Assembly (NCBI GenBank): GCA_040758525.1
Contig: JBFLVQ010000545.1
Span: 1 to 6,569, forward strand
Direction of reading: 5' to 3'
Origin: JBFLVQ01 sp040758525
GTDB taxonomy: Bacteria; Acidobacteriota; Blastocatellia; Chloracidobacteriales; JADJPF01
DNA: 6,569 nt
Below the pieces are notes generated by a model, which had not been told where the DNA came from, searched no databases, and worked only from the letters and a program-made list of their open reading frames with translations. Shown one piece after another: positions 1 through 5,990 of this stretch. Each line of letters starts with the position of its first letter. Positions within the stretch are counted from its first letter, which is position 1. Position numbers and translations under genes: made by a program.

Positions 1-102
1 CTGGCAGCTAAAGCAATAACGCGACAAGAGAGTCCAGAAGGGCTTTTCGCGCTTGCGAACATTATGAACAATTTCAAAGAAACCAAGATAAATATAGATT
101 GA
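1..102 (+). CDS. Possible 3' end of a gene entering from the left
   Basis: Frame 1 is open from the window edge to a TGA at 100-102 and encodes 33 residues. It starts LAAKAITRQESPEGLFALAN and ends in a polar, Lys/Asn-rich tail (KETKINID). The composition, an amphipathic Ala/Leu helix followed by a charged end, looks like a real C-terminus, and the other two plus-strand frames hit stops within about 20 bases. The family is not recognisable from so short a piece. An overlapping minus-strand frame is also open from 231 down to the left edge, so the coding strand is not settled. The start codon and any domain lie outside the window. Confidence 0.3.
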   Translation: MAAKAITRQESPEGLFALANIMNNFKETKINID

Positions 103-642
103 AGTTCCTACGAGATACCCAGTATGGTCGCAACTAGGAACGAAGCAATAACCAAAGCCTTCAATTATATTGACGTGTAACTCAAAAAAGCTGTCTCTAT
201 CCTTATCTCTAGCATAATTGGAAATTATCCCTTATTTCATCATTAGCTCTGGCCTTCATCTCTTCTGTGTTTCCTTTTGCCGCATTCCTACTTCACACAT
301 CGGATGATACTTTGTTTTCTTGCTTCCCATTCAACCTGATACTTTGCTGCCTCATACGTATCTTTTCACCTTTTTTCCTTCCTAGCCAGTAAAGAGTTAT
401 TTTTTCATGCCTACATGGATAAATGCAGAAAGCTACAGAAAATTACACCTAAATGCGGTTTTTTAACAAAAATAATCGCAGAAGTGAAAAAGTCTATCTT
501 GGCATCTTGAAAATATCATCGCCATTCACCAGATAATTGCATTCCTGTCCAATAGTATAGAGATCGATATGTACCACTATACCCCATAACCATCTATACG
601 CAACGTAATACTACTGTTTTACCAGTTCATAGTAGAATTGTT
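103..642. other. Stretch without a convincing gene
   Basis: About 540 bases between the left-edge fragment and the IS66 element. The plus strand from 240 to 410 is pyrimidine-rich. Only short minus-strand reading frames are present. One at 516-593 encodes 25 residues (MVMGYSGTYRSLYYW at its start) and reads on past a TGA. Another near 290-365 gives a protein-like stretch (TYEAAKYQVEWEARKQ) flanked by stops. These could be shreds of decayed genes, but none can be named. No tRNA, terminator or clear promoter was seen. Confidence 0.4.
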
Positions 643-655
643 GTAATTGCTCAAC
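643..655 (+). repeat. Left terminal inverted repeat of the IS66 element
   Basis: GTAATTGCTCAAC begins with the GTAA typical of IS66-family ends. It pairs with the right end at 2119-2131 with one mismatch. The TGA stop of the transposase (651-653 on the minus strand) is embedded in it. Confidence 0.75.
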
Positions 656-2067
656 CCGGCCCAAATAAGAAATCAGAGGAGTTAGAGGAAAGAGCTTTAG
701 AAATGGCTTGAAAAGCATTGAGGCCATGACGCTTCCCTGTATTAACAATTGAGCGGACAGAAGCAAAAAGATCGCGTCCCCAATCTGAACGAAAACCATT
801 GGTCACTTTACGGAAAATCTTGCTCATTCGCAAATCTCGTTCACAAATCTCGTTCACTCTGATTGTTAGTTGGGGGGATAGAAGCATCTTCTAAAAATAG
901 AAATAAGTTTTCTTTGATTTTCAAATAACGCTTACGTAAGCGAATGCCTGCTGCATTAGTAGGCTTAAGCTTCAAGACGGCCTCAAGCCTGCGATTTAGA
1001 TCGCAACGGTATTGATAGAGCGTACTTGCTGATAGTCGGTCACGCTTTTTGTGAATTACAAAAGCTCGTAGCAGCACCATCTTCATACGCAGAGCAAAGA
1101 TCTTATCTGCGGCATCAATCCCATACGGACAATCTCTCAATTGATGCGCTAAACAGACTTGCCATTGTTCGGCAGGGTGATGCTTTTGTGAACTATAGAG
1201 ATCTGATACCCAAATTACTGGCCTGTGATTACTCAATATCTCTGCAATTACTGCTGCTCCTCTGCTTGGACGAATCACATGAAGGCATACCTCTTGATTT
1301 TGAAAGACCCATTCCCATTGATTTTTTCCCTCTACTCTTACACTCGTTTCATCGCTGCCAATCAAGCGGGCTCGCCGCAGCCTTACTAAAATTGCTCTTA
1401 CATGATCATCAAGTTGATCTTTGGAACTTTCAAACAGATTAGCCAATGCTTCTTCACTGATATCTAATCCGAATACATCTCCAAACATATTCATCAATCG
1501 TTCATAGCTGATGGCATGCGTATAGCGATACTACATTGCCAAACTGCCTACACTGCTGCCAAATGCAGAGCCTGCTTCCATTCCTACGGGCACGGGCGCA
1601 ATATACTCCTGTTGGCATTTTTCACACTTTCCACCATACTGATTGACTCGTGTAACGATGAGTTTGATCGGCGGTATCTCTATTTTGTCATATACGGCGT
1701 GTAATTTCTGCTCGCTCTCAGCTATCGTGGCCGCACAATGTGGGCAAGCTTTCACTTTCGCTGTTACTATTTGATCAGGTGTTGGATGTAATTGGCGTCC
1801 TCCGCCTTCACGTCCAACACTGGCCTGTCGCTTTATTCCTTTAAGTTTTCCTTTGGACTGATTTCCTTTCTGCGTCTGTGATCACGGCACACTGGAATTC
1901 TTTGATGTTTTCGGCACTTCATTCAGCGTTTCTTCTATTTTTGCCAGCCGTTCTGCCATTTCTAACAACTGCTTGCGCAAGCTTTGGTTCTCTTCCCATA
2001 GCTCCACTATCAGTGCGTCCTTTTCAGCTTCTCTTAGTTGCTTCAAATCTGGAAGAGTTTCTCGCAT
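651..2067 (-). pseudogene. tnpC: IS66-family transposase TnpC, broken by two stops and one frameshift
   Basis: DDE transposase that would cut and join the ends of its IS. Three reading frames join into one protein of 467 codons plus stop once the lesions are ignored, a normal length for a tnpC-only IS66 transposase. The ATG at 2067 opens a charged, Leu-rich N-terminal helix (about residues 2-45), probably a coiled coil. A zinc-finger-like motif follows, CPHC at codons 108-111 and CEKC at 148-151. Candidate catalytic residues are D239 (GSDET), D289 (VSDLYS, before CLAHQLRD) and E405 (NNQSERDLR), so all three survive. Lesions: TGA at 1882-1884 (codon 62), TAG at 1531-1533 (codon 179), and a 13-bp tandem duplication at 831-856 that shifts frame just after the catalytic Glu. 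Deleting one 13-bp copy restores SERDLRMSKIFRK. There is no clear ribosome-binding site; a TTGACA-like box lies on the minus strand at 2109-2114. Confidence 0.92.
831..856. repeat. 13-bp perfect tandem duplication inside tnpC
   Basis: CAAATCTCGTTCA occurs at 831-843 and again, immediately adjacent, at 844-856. Thirteen is not a multiple of three, so this is the cause of the transposase frameshift. The single-copy reading gives the conserved IS66 motif NNQSERDLR in one frame with the downstream C-terminus. Confidence 0.9.
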
Positions 2068-2118
2068 TTCTATACTTTGCGGCTTTACACTCTATTTTTC
2101 AATCCTTTTGTCAAGGGA

Positions 2119-2131
2119 GTTGAGCAATTGC
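2119..2131 (-). repeat. Right terminal inverted repeat of the IS66 element
   Basis: Read inward on the minus strand this is GCAATTGCTCAAC, matching the left end at 12 of 13 bases. It lies 51 bp upstream of the transposase ATG, leaving only a short leader. Confidence 0.75.
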
Positions 2132-2280
2132 AAAATTTTTATATTTAAACAAGTTTTTATTAGACTTAATCTTATTAAGGCAATTTACTATCCCACAATG
2201 ATTGGATGATGAATGGATTATTATAATTATTAGTTGATTGGGATAAGTGGCGTAATAAGTACATCGACTGTGGTTATATG
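2132..2280. other. AT-rich spacer without a gene
   Basis: Short spacer between the IS66 element and the HEAT-repeat remnant. The only structure seen is a small perfect hairpin, CTTAAT-CTT-ATTAAG at 2165-2179. It is AT-only in the stem apart from the closing pair and is not followed directly by a T-run on either strand, so it is not a convincing terminator. Confidence 0.4.
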
Positions 2281-2511
2281 TTAGGCAAATATACCCTCAT
2301 TTTCAGAGCGCTTTAATGCCTCAGAACACACTAACATATCTGGATCATATAGTACTAGTTGAGATAAACGAGTCGTAGCCGCCGAGGATGACTTTGCTGC
2401 TTTACCGAATGCGGCAACTGCTTAACCTCGCACTGTTCTATCCGAGTCGTCCAGCTACCTCTTCATATGTCCTATTATCCCAAAAGCTCAGACAACACTC
2501 CAGCGCACTTC
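2281..2511 (-). pseudogene. Remnant of a HEAT-repeat (PBS-lyase-like) protein
   Basis: One minus-strand frame, read through three stops, gives a sequence with the spacing of bacterial HEAT repeats. Segments in order are EVRWSVV, stop, AFGIIGHMKR, stop, LDDSDRTVRG, stop, AVAAFGKAAKSS, then TTRLSQLVLYDPDMLVCSEA and a natural-looking TAA at 2281-2283. The D-x-D-x-x-VR-x-x-A and LYDPDMLVCSEAL pieces fit the helix-turn-helix consensus of such repeats. The in-frame stops are TGA 2488-2490, TAG 2455-2457 and TAA 2422-2424. Upstream of about 2511 the frame runs into low-complexity DNA and the similarity ends, so the 5' part is lost. HEAT-repeat proteins are protein-binding scaffolds; the partner here is unknown. 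The intact gene upstream on the same strand also looks HEAT-like, but in a different frame and without visible sequence similarity. Confidence 0.5.
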
Positions 2512-2566
2512 TCTAACCCCTCGACAAACCCAACCCCTCACGACAAGCCCGGAAATGTTCATCAGT

Positions 2567-2611
2567 CCAGTCAAACCAGTCGAGTCAATCGGACCAGTCG
2601 AGCTGATCGGG
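2567..2611. repeat. Degenerate 18-bp tandem repeat, 2.5 copies
   Basis: A half unit CCAGTCAAA (2567-2575) is followed by two full units starting CCAGTCGAG at 2576-2593 and 2594-2611. The two full units differ at four positions, all transitions (TCAATCGGA against CTGATCGGG in the second half). Confidence 0.65.
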
Positions 2612-2654
2612 CCAGCGCAATAAGGGATAATAATGGGGGTGAAAAATTGGAAAT

Positions 2655-2679
2655 GGGATGAGATAGGGGTGGGATGGGG
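2655..2679 (+). other. G-rich tract, possible G-quadruplex
   Basis: Four runs of at least three G: GGG 2655-2657, GGGG 2666-2669, GGG 2671-2673 and GGGG 2676-2679, with loops of 8, 1 and 2 nt. The first loop is one base over the usual limit, so folding is plausible but not certain. It lies just past the stop of the minus-strand gene at 2730. Confidence 0.4.
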
Positions 2680-2729
2680 ATGGAATAGTGCGCGTAGTTT
2701 GGTGGAATGGGTTGTTAGATATGTCAATA

Positions 2730-3776
2730 TCACCTAGTAATGTGTTCTAACTCCTCCACCTCTACCTCATATTCTACACGTAACGCGAGTCGTCTCTCAA
2801 GTTCATACAATATTTTAACTTCATAATCACCGTGACCGAGTATTTGATGCGCTAGCCCAATAATAGAATCATCCCAGTTAGGGTCAGACCAGATAAAAAT
2901 AGCACGGTAAAGGTCAGTGTAGCTTTCGTTATTCTCTGCAATAAAACGTAGACCCATATATTGCCCTTCAATACGTCTATTAATGAGTGCGCTAAGAACA
3001 GAGAAATCATGCAATAGGTTGACACTCTCATGGAGTCGATTTTTCAATTCAAGATAAAGCTCCGAAAGTTTTATTCCTAGGCAGAGTGTTCCTAAATATA
3101 GACACCAATTTGAACCTGTACTGCTGCTATCAGCTTCCCACCTTAGATTCCATATTATTTCTTTGAATAACCTTAAACCCTTGACACCATAAAGAGCGAC
3201 ACCAAGAATGATCCCACCATTGCAATCCGTACAAGCTGTTGTGTTGCCAAGCTCGTATATCTGTTCAAGCAGGTCATCATTATTTGTCTTGATCGCTAAA
3301 GCCGGCAGAAACTCAGGGAAGAGATGTTTTCCGAAGCATTTCTTTATCTCTTCTTCAATTTCATTTTCAAGACCTTCGCACGGTAAGTTAAGAAGACCAA
3401 AACAAGCTGCACGGCTTAGGGTATAATCGCCTGACTTAGCATAATTCAATAATATTGGTTCGACCGCTGTGTATCCAAGGTAACCAAGACAATGCAGAAC
3501 AGATGGCGATACCCCTTCAATAAGCTGCTCTTTTTCTAAGCAATGGTTGTATATCGTGTGTGCAGTAGATGTATCGCCTAATATCATTAAAGGCCCAAGC
3601 AACTGGTCGCGGCTTTGCGGATTTTCGAGGAACGCCGATAATAATAAATCAACATCCTCCTGCGACCCATAATGCGCAATAGTTCGAATGTATGCGTTCT
3701 GGAGGACGTAATTGTGAGCATGAGTCTCAGTTGCTGTATAGGTATGTAAAAGTGCTTTCGTTGCAAATAAAGTCAT
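2730..3776 (-). CDS. Hypothetical helical-repeat (HEAT-like) protein, 348 aa
   Basis: The only intact long gene in the window. The product of 348 residues is predicted soluble: no signal peptide and no long hydrophobic segment. It reads as a chain of amphipathic helices with HEAT-like pieces, for example residues 26-50 (ending EDVDLLLSAFL), 52-80 (around GPLMILGDTSTAH), 91-111 (VLHCLGYLGYTAVEPILL) and 118-132 (YTLSRAACFGLLNL). A CTDC pair lies at 182-185, and the C-terminus is a charged helix rich in Glu and Arg. Such alpha-solenoids usually act as binding scaffolds, and some serve as immunity or regulatory proteins; I do not recognise a specific family and assign no function. The ATG at 3776 is fixed on the 5' side by an in-frame TAA two codons upstream. 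There is no Shine-Dalgarno, but an extended -10 box lies 9 nt upstream. The gene stands alone, with no operon partner. A decayed HEAT-repeat fragment lies downstream on the same strand. Confidence 0.75.
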   Translation of the reverse strand: MTLFATKALLHTYTATETHAHNYVLQNAYIRTIAHYGSQEDVDLLLSAFLENPQSRDQLLGPLMILGDTSTAHTIYNHCLEKEQLIEGVSPSVLHCLGYLGYTAVEPILLNYAKSGDYTLSRAACFGLLNLPCEGLENEIEEEIKKCFGKHLFPEFLPALAIKTNNDDLLEQIYELGNTTACTDCNGGIILGVALYGVKGLRLFKEIIWNLRWEADSSSTGSNWCLYLGTLCLGIKLSELYLELKNRLHESVNLLHDFSVLSALINRRIEGQYMGLRFIAENNESYTDLYRAIFIWSDPNWDDSIIGLAHQILGHGDYEVKILYELERRLALRVEYEVEVEELEHITR

Positions 3777-3937
3777 AAACGTTTAACTATACCATTAAAG
3801 GAATAATATTACCCTAATACCCCGGCCATAACTATTCTCTACGAACAAATATCCTAGCAAGTTTTTCGCTCACTCATCATTATCCCACTATTCTGTTATT
3901 CACCCTTCAATGGCTATATCGTAACACTACCCTATTA
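3777..3937. other. AT-rich upstream region of the 348-aa gene
   Basis: Upstream DNA of the minus-strand gene. Apart from the extended -10 candidate nothing coding or structured is seen. The tandem-repeat block starts at 3938. Confidence 0.35.
3786..3794 (-). promoter_or_regulatory. Possible extended -10 promoter for the 348-aa gene
   Basis: On the minus strand TGGTATAGT has the TG-N-TATAAT form of an extended -10 element with one mismatch in the hexamer. Nine bases separate it from the ATG at 3776, so transcription would start about 2-3 nt before the start codon. That would explain the lack of a ribosome-binding site through a leaderless mRNA. No good -35 box is present, which extended -10 promoters tolerate. 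Confidence 0.3.
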
Positions 3938-4032
3938 GTGCCCAATTGTCAGGTGCCGGGATTATCAGGCGACCGGATTATCAAGCGCCAGGCAAATCAG
4001 GCACGTGAAATATTCGACGCCAGAATCGTCAA
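3938..4032. repeat. Degenerate 16-bp tandem repeat, about six units
   Basis: Unit one is 15 bp (3938-3952, GTGCCCAATTGTCAG). Five 16-bp units follow at 3953, 3969, 3985, 4001 and 4017. Best preserved are GTGCCGGGATTATCAG, GCGACCGGATTATCAA and GCGCCAGGCAAATCAG; the last two units are more diverged. The recurring features are a GC-rich first half (GYGCC) and an ATTATCAR second half. Confidence 0.6.
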
Positions 4033-4063
4033 TTATTCCACAATTATTCCACAATTACTCTAC
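4031..4063. repeat. 11-bp tandem repeat, three units
   Basis: AATTATTCCAC is present perfectly at 4031-4041 and 4042-4052 and as AATTACTCTAC at 4053-4063. It overlaps the end of the 16-bp array by two bases. Confidence 0.8.
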
Positions 4064-4152
4064 TTCTAATGGAGATGGATTCTAATAGCAGGTCGCTATC
4101 GCTATAGTGGGTGTATGAAGATGGCTTGAGTTGAAAGAGGTCGTGCTAACCT

Positions 4153-4218
4153 GGCTATGACAATGGCTATGACAATGACAATGACAATGACTGTGGCTAT
4201 GACAATGGCGATGGCAAG
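4153..4218. repeat. Hexanucleotide repeat, 11 units
   Basis: Eleven consecutive 6-bp units, mainly GACAAT (five copies) and GGCTAT (three copies), with GACTGT, GGCGAT and GGCAAG as variants. The general form is G-A/G-C-N-A/G-N. On the plus strand from the ATG at 4157 it encodes a Met-Thr/Met-Ala dipeptide run in a 45-codon frame ending at 4294. That frame has no well-placed ribosome-binding site and is not called as a gene. Confidence 0.8.
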
Positions 4219-4223
4219 GGCGC

Positions 4224-4280
4224 TCACGAAATTCACGAAATTTACGATATCCTTGTCCTTTTTGTCTTTTTGTCCTTTTG
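4224..4280. repeat. Two further short tandem repeats, 9 bp and 8-9 bp
   Basis: TCACGAAAT at 4224-4232 and 4233-4241 is followed by the variant TTACGATAT at 4242-4250. Directly after this come TTGTCCTTT (4253-4261), TTGTCTTT (4262-4269) and TTGTCCTTT (4270-4278). Both arrays have three units. Confidence 0.75.
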
Positions 4281-4330
4281 TTGCGTTAGGGTGATAGCTA
4301 CGTGGCTATAGTCGATAGGGTGGTATGGTT

Positions 4331-4349
4331 GGGTGGGGAAGAGGGTGGG
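4331..4349 (+). other. Canonical G-quadruplex motif
   Basis: GGG-T-GGGG-AAGA-GGG-T-GGG satisfies the standard four-run rule with loops of 1, 4 and 1 nt, a short-loop arrangement expected to be stable. It lies on the coding strand of the IS4 transposase, 70 bp upstream of its ATG. Confidence 0.6.
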
Positions 4350-4418
4350 ATTGTTAAATGAGAAGAAGCAGTTAACAGTGAACTAATTGAATAAGCCTAC
4401 CTAGAAAGAAAAGATAAG

Positions 4419-5858
4419 ATGATGGGAGAAGAAGATCCAGAGAGATGGGCAGAGATTAATTTTAGCGGGGCAGAGATGTCAGATGTGAGGCGAACAGAAA
4501 GGGCAATAAAAATAGCCGAAGCAATGGCAATAAATCCAGGTTGTAGTATCCCAGCGCTATTTGAACGGACTTATGATGTCAAAGCAACCTACAATTTCTT
4601 CAAGCATCAAGAAGCAACGCCAGATAACCTTCAAGCAGGAGATCGAGAATTAGTCTTAACAGAGATGGAAGAACCAGGTCTTTATCTACTATTAGAGGAT
4701 ACATCGGAGCTATCTTGGTCTGGCAAGAAGCCGATAGCTGGCTTAGGACCAATAGGCAAAGGCGAGCAAGGGCAACAACGCTTTCACCTACATTCAACGC
4801 TAGCAGTAGGTTGGACTAAAGAGGAAAAAATAATTGCTGGACATAGACCTAGTGTAGAGGTGATAGGATTGTGTGACCAGCAGTACTACATTCGTAAGCC
4901 TCGACCAAAAGATGAAGGTGATTAAGATACATTCAAGCGCAAGAAACGAGCGCGTGAATCCCAACTATGGGAGAAAGCCAGCGAGAGAATAGGCAAGGCA
5001 CCAATTAACGAGAATGTTGAGTGGATCAGAGTCTGTGATCGAGCAGCAGATATTTATGAGTTCCTTTATGACTGCCAGCAACGCAATCATCATTTTGTTG
5101 TGCGGGCCAACCAAGATCGTAGATTATTAGACCCAGTAACTGGTCGAGCGGCAGGATATCTATTTGATAGCATTAGGGCAGAATCGGCCATTGGGAGTTT
5201 CAATTTAGAGTTGCGTGCGCATCGATCGCAACCGGCACGAACTGTTCATTTGTTAGTGAGCACCATTAATGTTGGGCTCAGAGCGCCTCAGCGGTCAGGA
5301 AAGAAATTTGGCACAAACCCTCCAATTGATTGCGCCGTTGTGCGTGTATGGGAGCAAGAGCCACCGCTTGGCATTGAAGCTATTGAGTGGATACTTTTAT
5401 GCGATAGGCCAATTGAGAATTTTGAGCAAACACTAGAATGTGTGCTTATCTACTCGATTCGTTAGTTGATAGAAGAATTTCATAAGGCTTTAAAGTCAGG
5501 GTTGGGAGCTGAAAGGTTGCAATTTGAAGCAGCACCACAGCTATTTGCCACCATTGCCATAATGAGTATTGTAGCTTTGCGTTTGATTGATTTGCGCGAA
5601 CGTCTGCGCTTGCATCCTAACGCTCCGGCCAGCCATTCTGGTTTTGATAAACTTGAACTTGAAATTTTGCGGCTTAAACTTGAGCGTCCAATTTTTACTG
5701 TCGAAGATGTAGTACTGGCCGTTGGACAGCTTGGTGGCCATCTCAATCGCAATAGTGATGGCATGCCGGGATGGCAAACTCTTCACAGAGGTATGATCAA
5801 ATTGCGAGCACTTGTTGAAGGTGCTCGCTCGGCTTCTAAATTGAATGAATTTGGGTAA
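4419..5858 (+). pseudogene. IS4-family (Tn5/IS50-like) transposase with two nonsense codons
   Basis: DDE transposase relic. Read through, the frame gives 480 codons including the final TAA, matching the 476 residues of the Tn5 transposase, so the gene is full length. The N-terminus has the family DNA-binding start (WAEINFSGAEMSDVRRTER; compare DPRRTARL in Tn5). Catalytic candidates are D94 (LLLEDTSELSW), D207 (CDRAADIYEF, where Tn5 has DREAD, so the Glu next to the Asp is Ala here) and E352. The IS4 signature Y-(2)-R-(3)-E-(6)-K is complete at Y345, R348, E352 and K359. The C-terminal GLGAERLQFEAAP also follows Tn5. Lesions: TAA at 4923-4925 (codon 169) and TAG at 5463-5465 (codon 349). The TAG sits between R348 and E352 where Tn5 has Trp, so TGG to TAG is the likely change. 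ATG could be 4419 or 4422; a purine-rich AAAGAAAAGA precedes it. The left terminal repeat was not found. Confidence 0.92.
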
Positions 5859-5877
5859 TGACAACCACATGAGACGG
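5859..5877 (-). repeat. Possible right terminal repeat of the Tn5-like element
   Basis: It begins directly after the transposase stop. Read inward on the minus strand it is CCGTCTCATGTGGTTGTCA, resembling the Tn5 ends, which read CTGTCTCTTATACACATCT in the mosaic form; the shared core is GTCTC. No matching copy was found upstream of 4419, so the left end is missing or diverged. Confidence 0.35.
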
Positions 5878-5990
5878 ACTGGCGTTGCTTTAAGGTATCA
5901 CTTTTAGTCGTACCCATTGAGGGAAGGACGTACAGCGGTGTCTATTATTGCCAGCAACGCAGCGATCACCTTCCATATGGAGGATTAATT
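5878..5990 (+). other. Structured leader before the IS110 gene, possible bridge-RNA region
   Basis: This 113-nt stretch separates the Tn5-like right end from the IS110 start codon. A long-range stem can form between CTGGCGTTGC (5879-5888) and GCAACGCAG (5954-5962), nine pairs with one bulged G. IS110 elements of the IS621 type encode a structured bridge RNA in the noncoding end before the recombinase gene, and this is the equivalent position. Assignment as bridge RNA is inference from position and one stem; the element's left tip and its right end are not identified. Confidence 0.3.
5979..5983 (+). promoter_or_regulatory. Shine-Dalgarno of the IS110 transposase
   Basis: GGAGG is spaced 7 nt (ATTAATT) from the ATG at 5991. 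It is the best ribosome-binding site in the window and fixes the IS110 start. Confidence 0.75.

Larger units (their letters stand above)
643..2131 (-). mobile_element. IS66-family insertion sequence, tnpC-only type, defective
   Basis: A 1489-bp element bounded by terminal inverted repeats: GTAATTGCTCAAC on the left (643-655) and GCAATTGCTCAAC read inward from the right (2119-2131), matching at 12 of 13 positions. It contains a single transposase gene on the minus strand filling nearly the whole element, with no tnpA or tnpB. That matches the compact ISBst12-like group of IS66. The transposase stop codon lies inside the left inverted repeat. No 8-bp target duplication is visible (635-642 GAATTGTT, 2132-2139 AAAATTTT), so the insertion is old, the flanks have rearranged, or the exact tips are off by a few bases. 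Weak similarity of the two ends continues outward, so the tips could lie slightly further out. Confidence 0.85.
2512..2729. other. Low-complexity spacer
   Basis: Spacer downstream of the intact minus-strand gene. It is C-rich at 2512-2550, holds the degenerate 18-bp repeat at 2567-2611, and becomes G-rich from about 2634 to 2715. Reading frames across it on both strands are made of biased, repetitive residues and are not credible genes. No terminator hairpin was found after the stop at 2730. Confidence 0.45.

Noticed and set aside
1026..1442. 138-codon plus-strand open frame
   Set aside because: It lies antisense to the IS66 transposase, whose catalytic motifs are clear in the minus frame.
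2467..2733. Overlapping open frames on both strands over the low-complexity spacer
   Set aside because: The residues are biased (Ser/Arg/Asn or Pro/His/Thr rich) and follow the 18-bp repeat and the G-rich tract. Only the last few codons of the minus frame fit the HEAT remnant.
3208..3426. 72-codon plus-strand open frame
   Set aside because: It is antisense to the intact 348-aa gene and has no family-like features.
3938..4063. CRISPR array
   Set aside because: The repeats are directly adjacent, only 11-16 bp, and have no unique spacers; no cas gene is present.
4360..4418. Left terminal repeat of the Tn5-like element
   Set aside because: No copy of the right-end sequence CCGTCTCATGTGG was found. 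The only resemblance, around CAGTTAACAGTG, is too weak to call.
643..5858. Stop-codon reassignment (TGA or TAG read as an amino acid)
   Set aside because: All three stop codons interrupt the transposases, alongside indels, and all are also used as natural-looking ends. Ordinary pseudogene decay explains it better.
5480..5870. Minus-strand open frames of 94 and 109 codons
   Set aside because: They are antisense shadows of the Tn5-like transposase C-terminus.
5073..5961. 13-bp match TGCCAGCAACGCA at 5073-5085 and 5949-5961
   Set aside because: Similarity extends only weakly beyond the 13 bases. It may be chance or a tiny transposase fragment and cannot be developed further.
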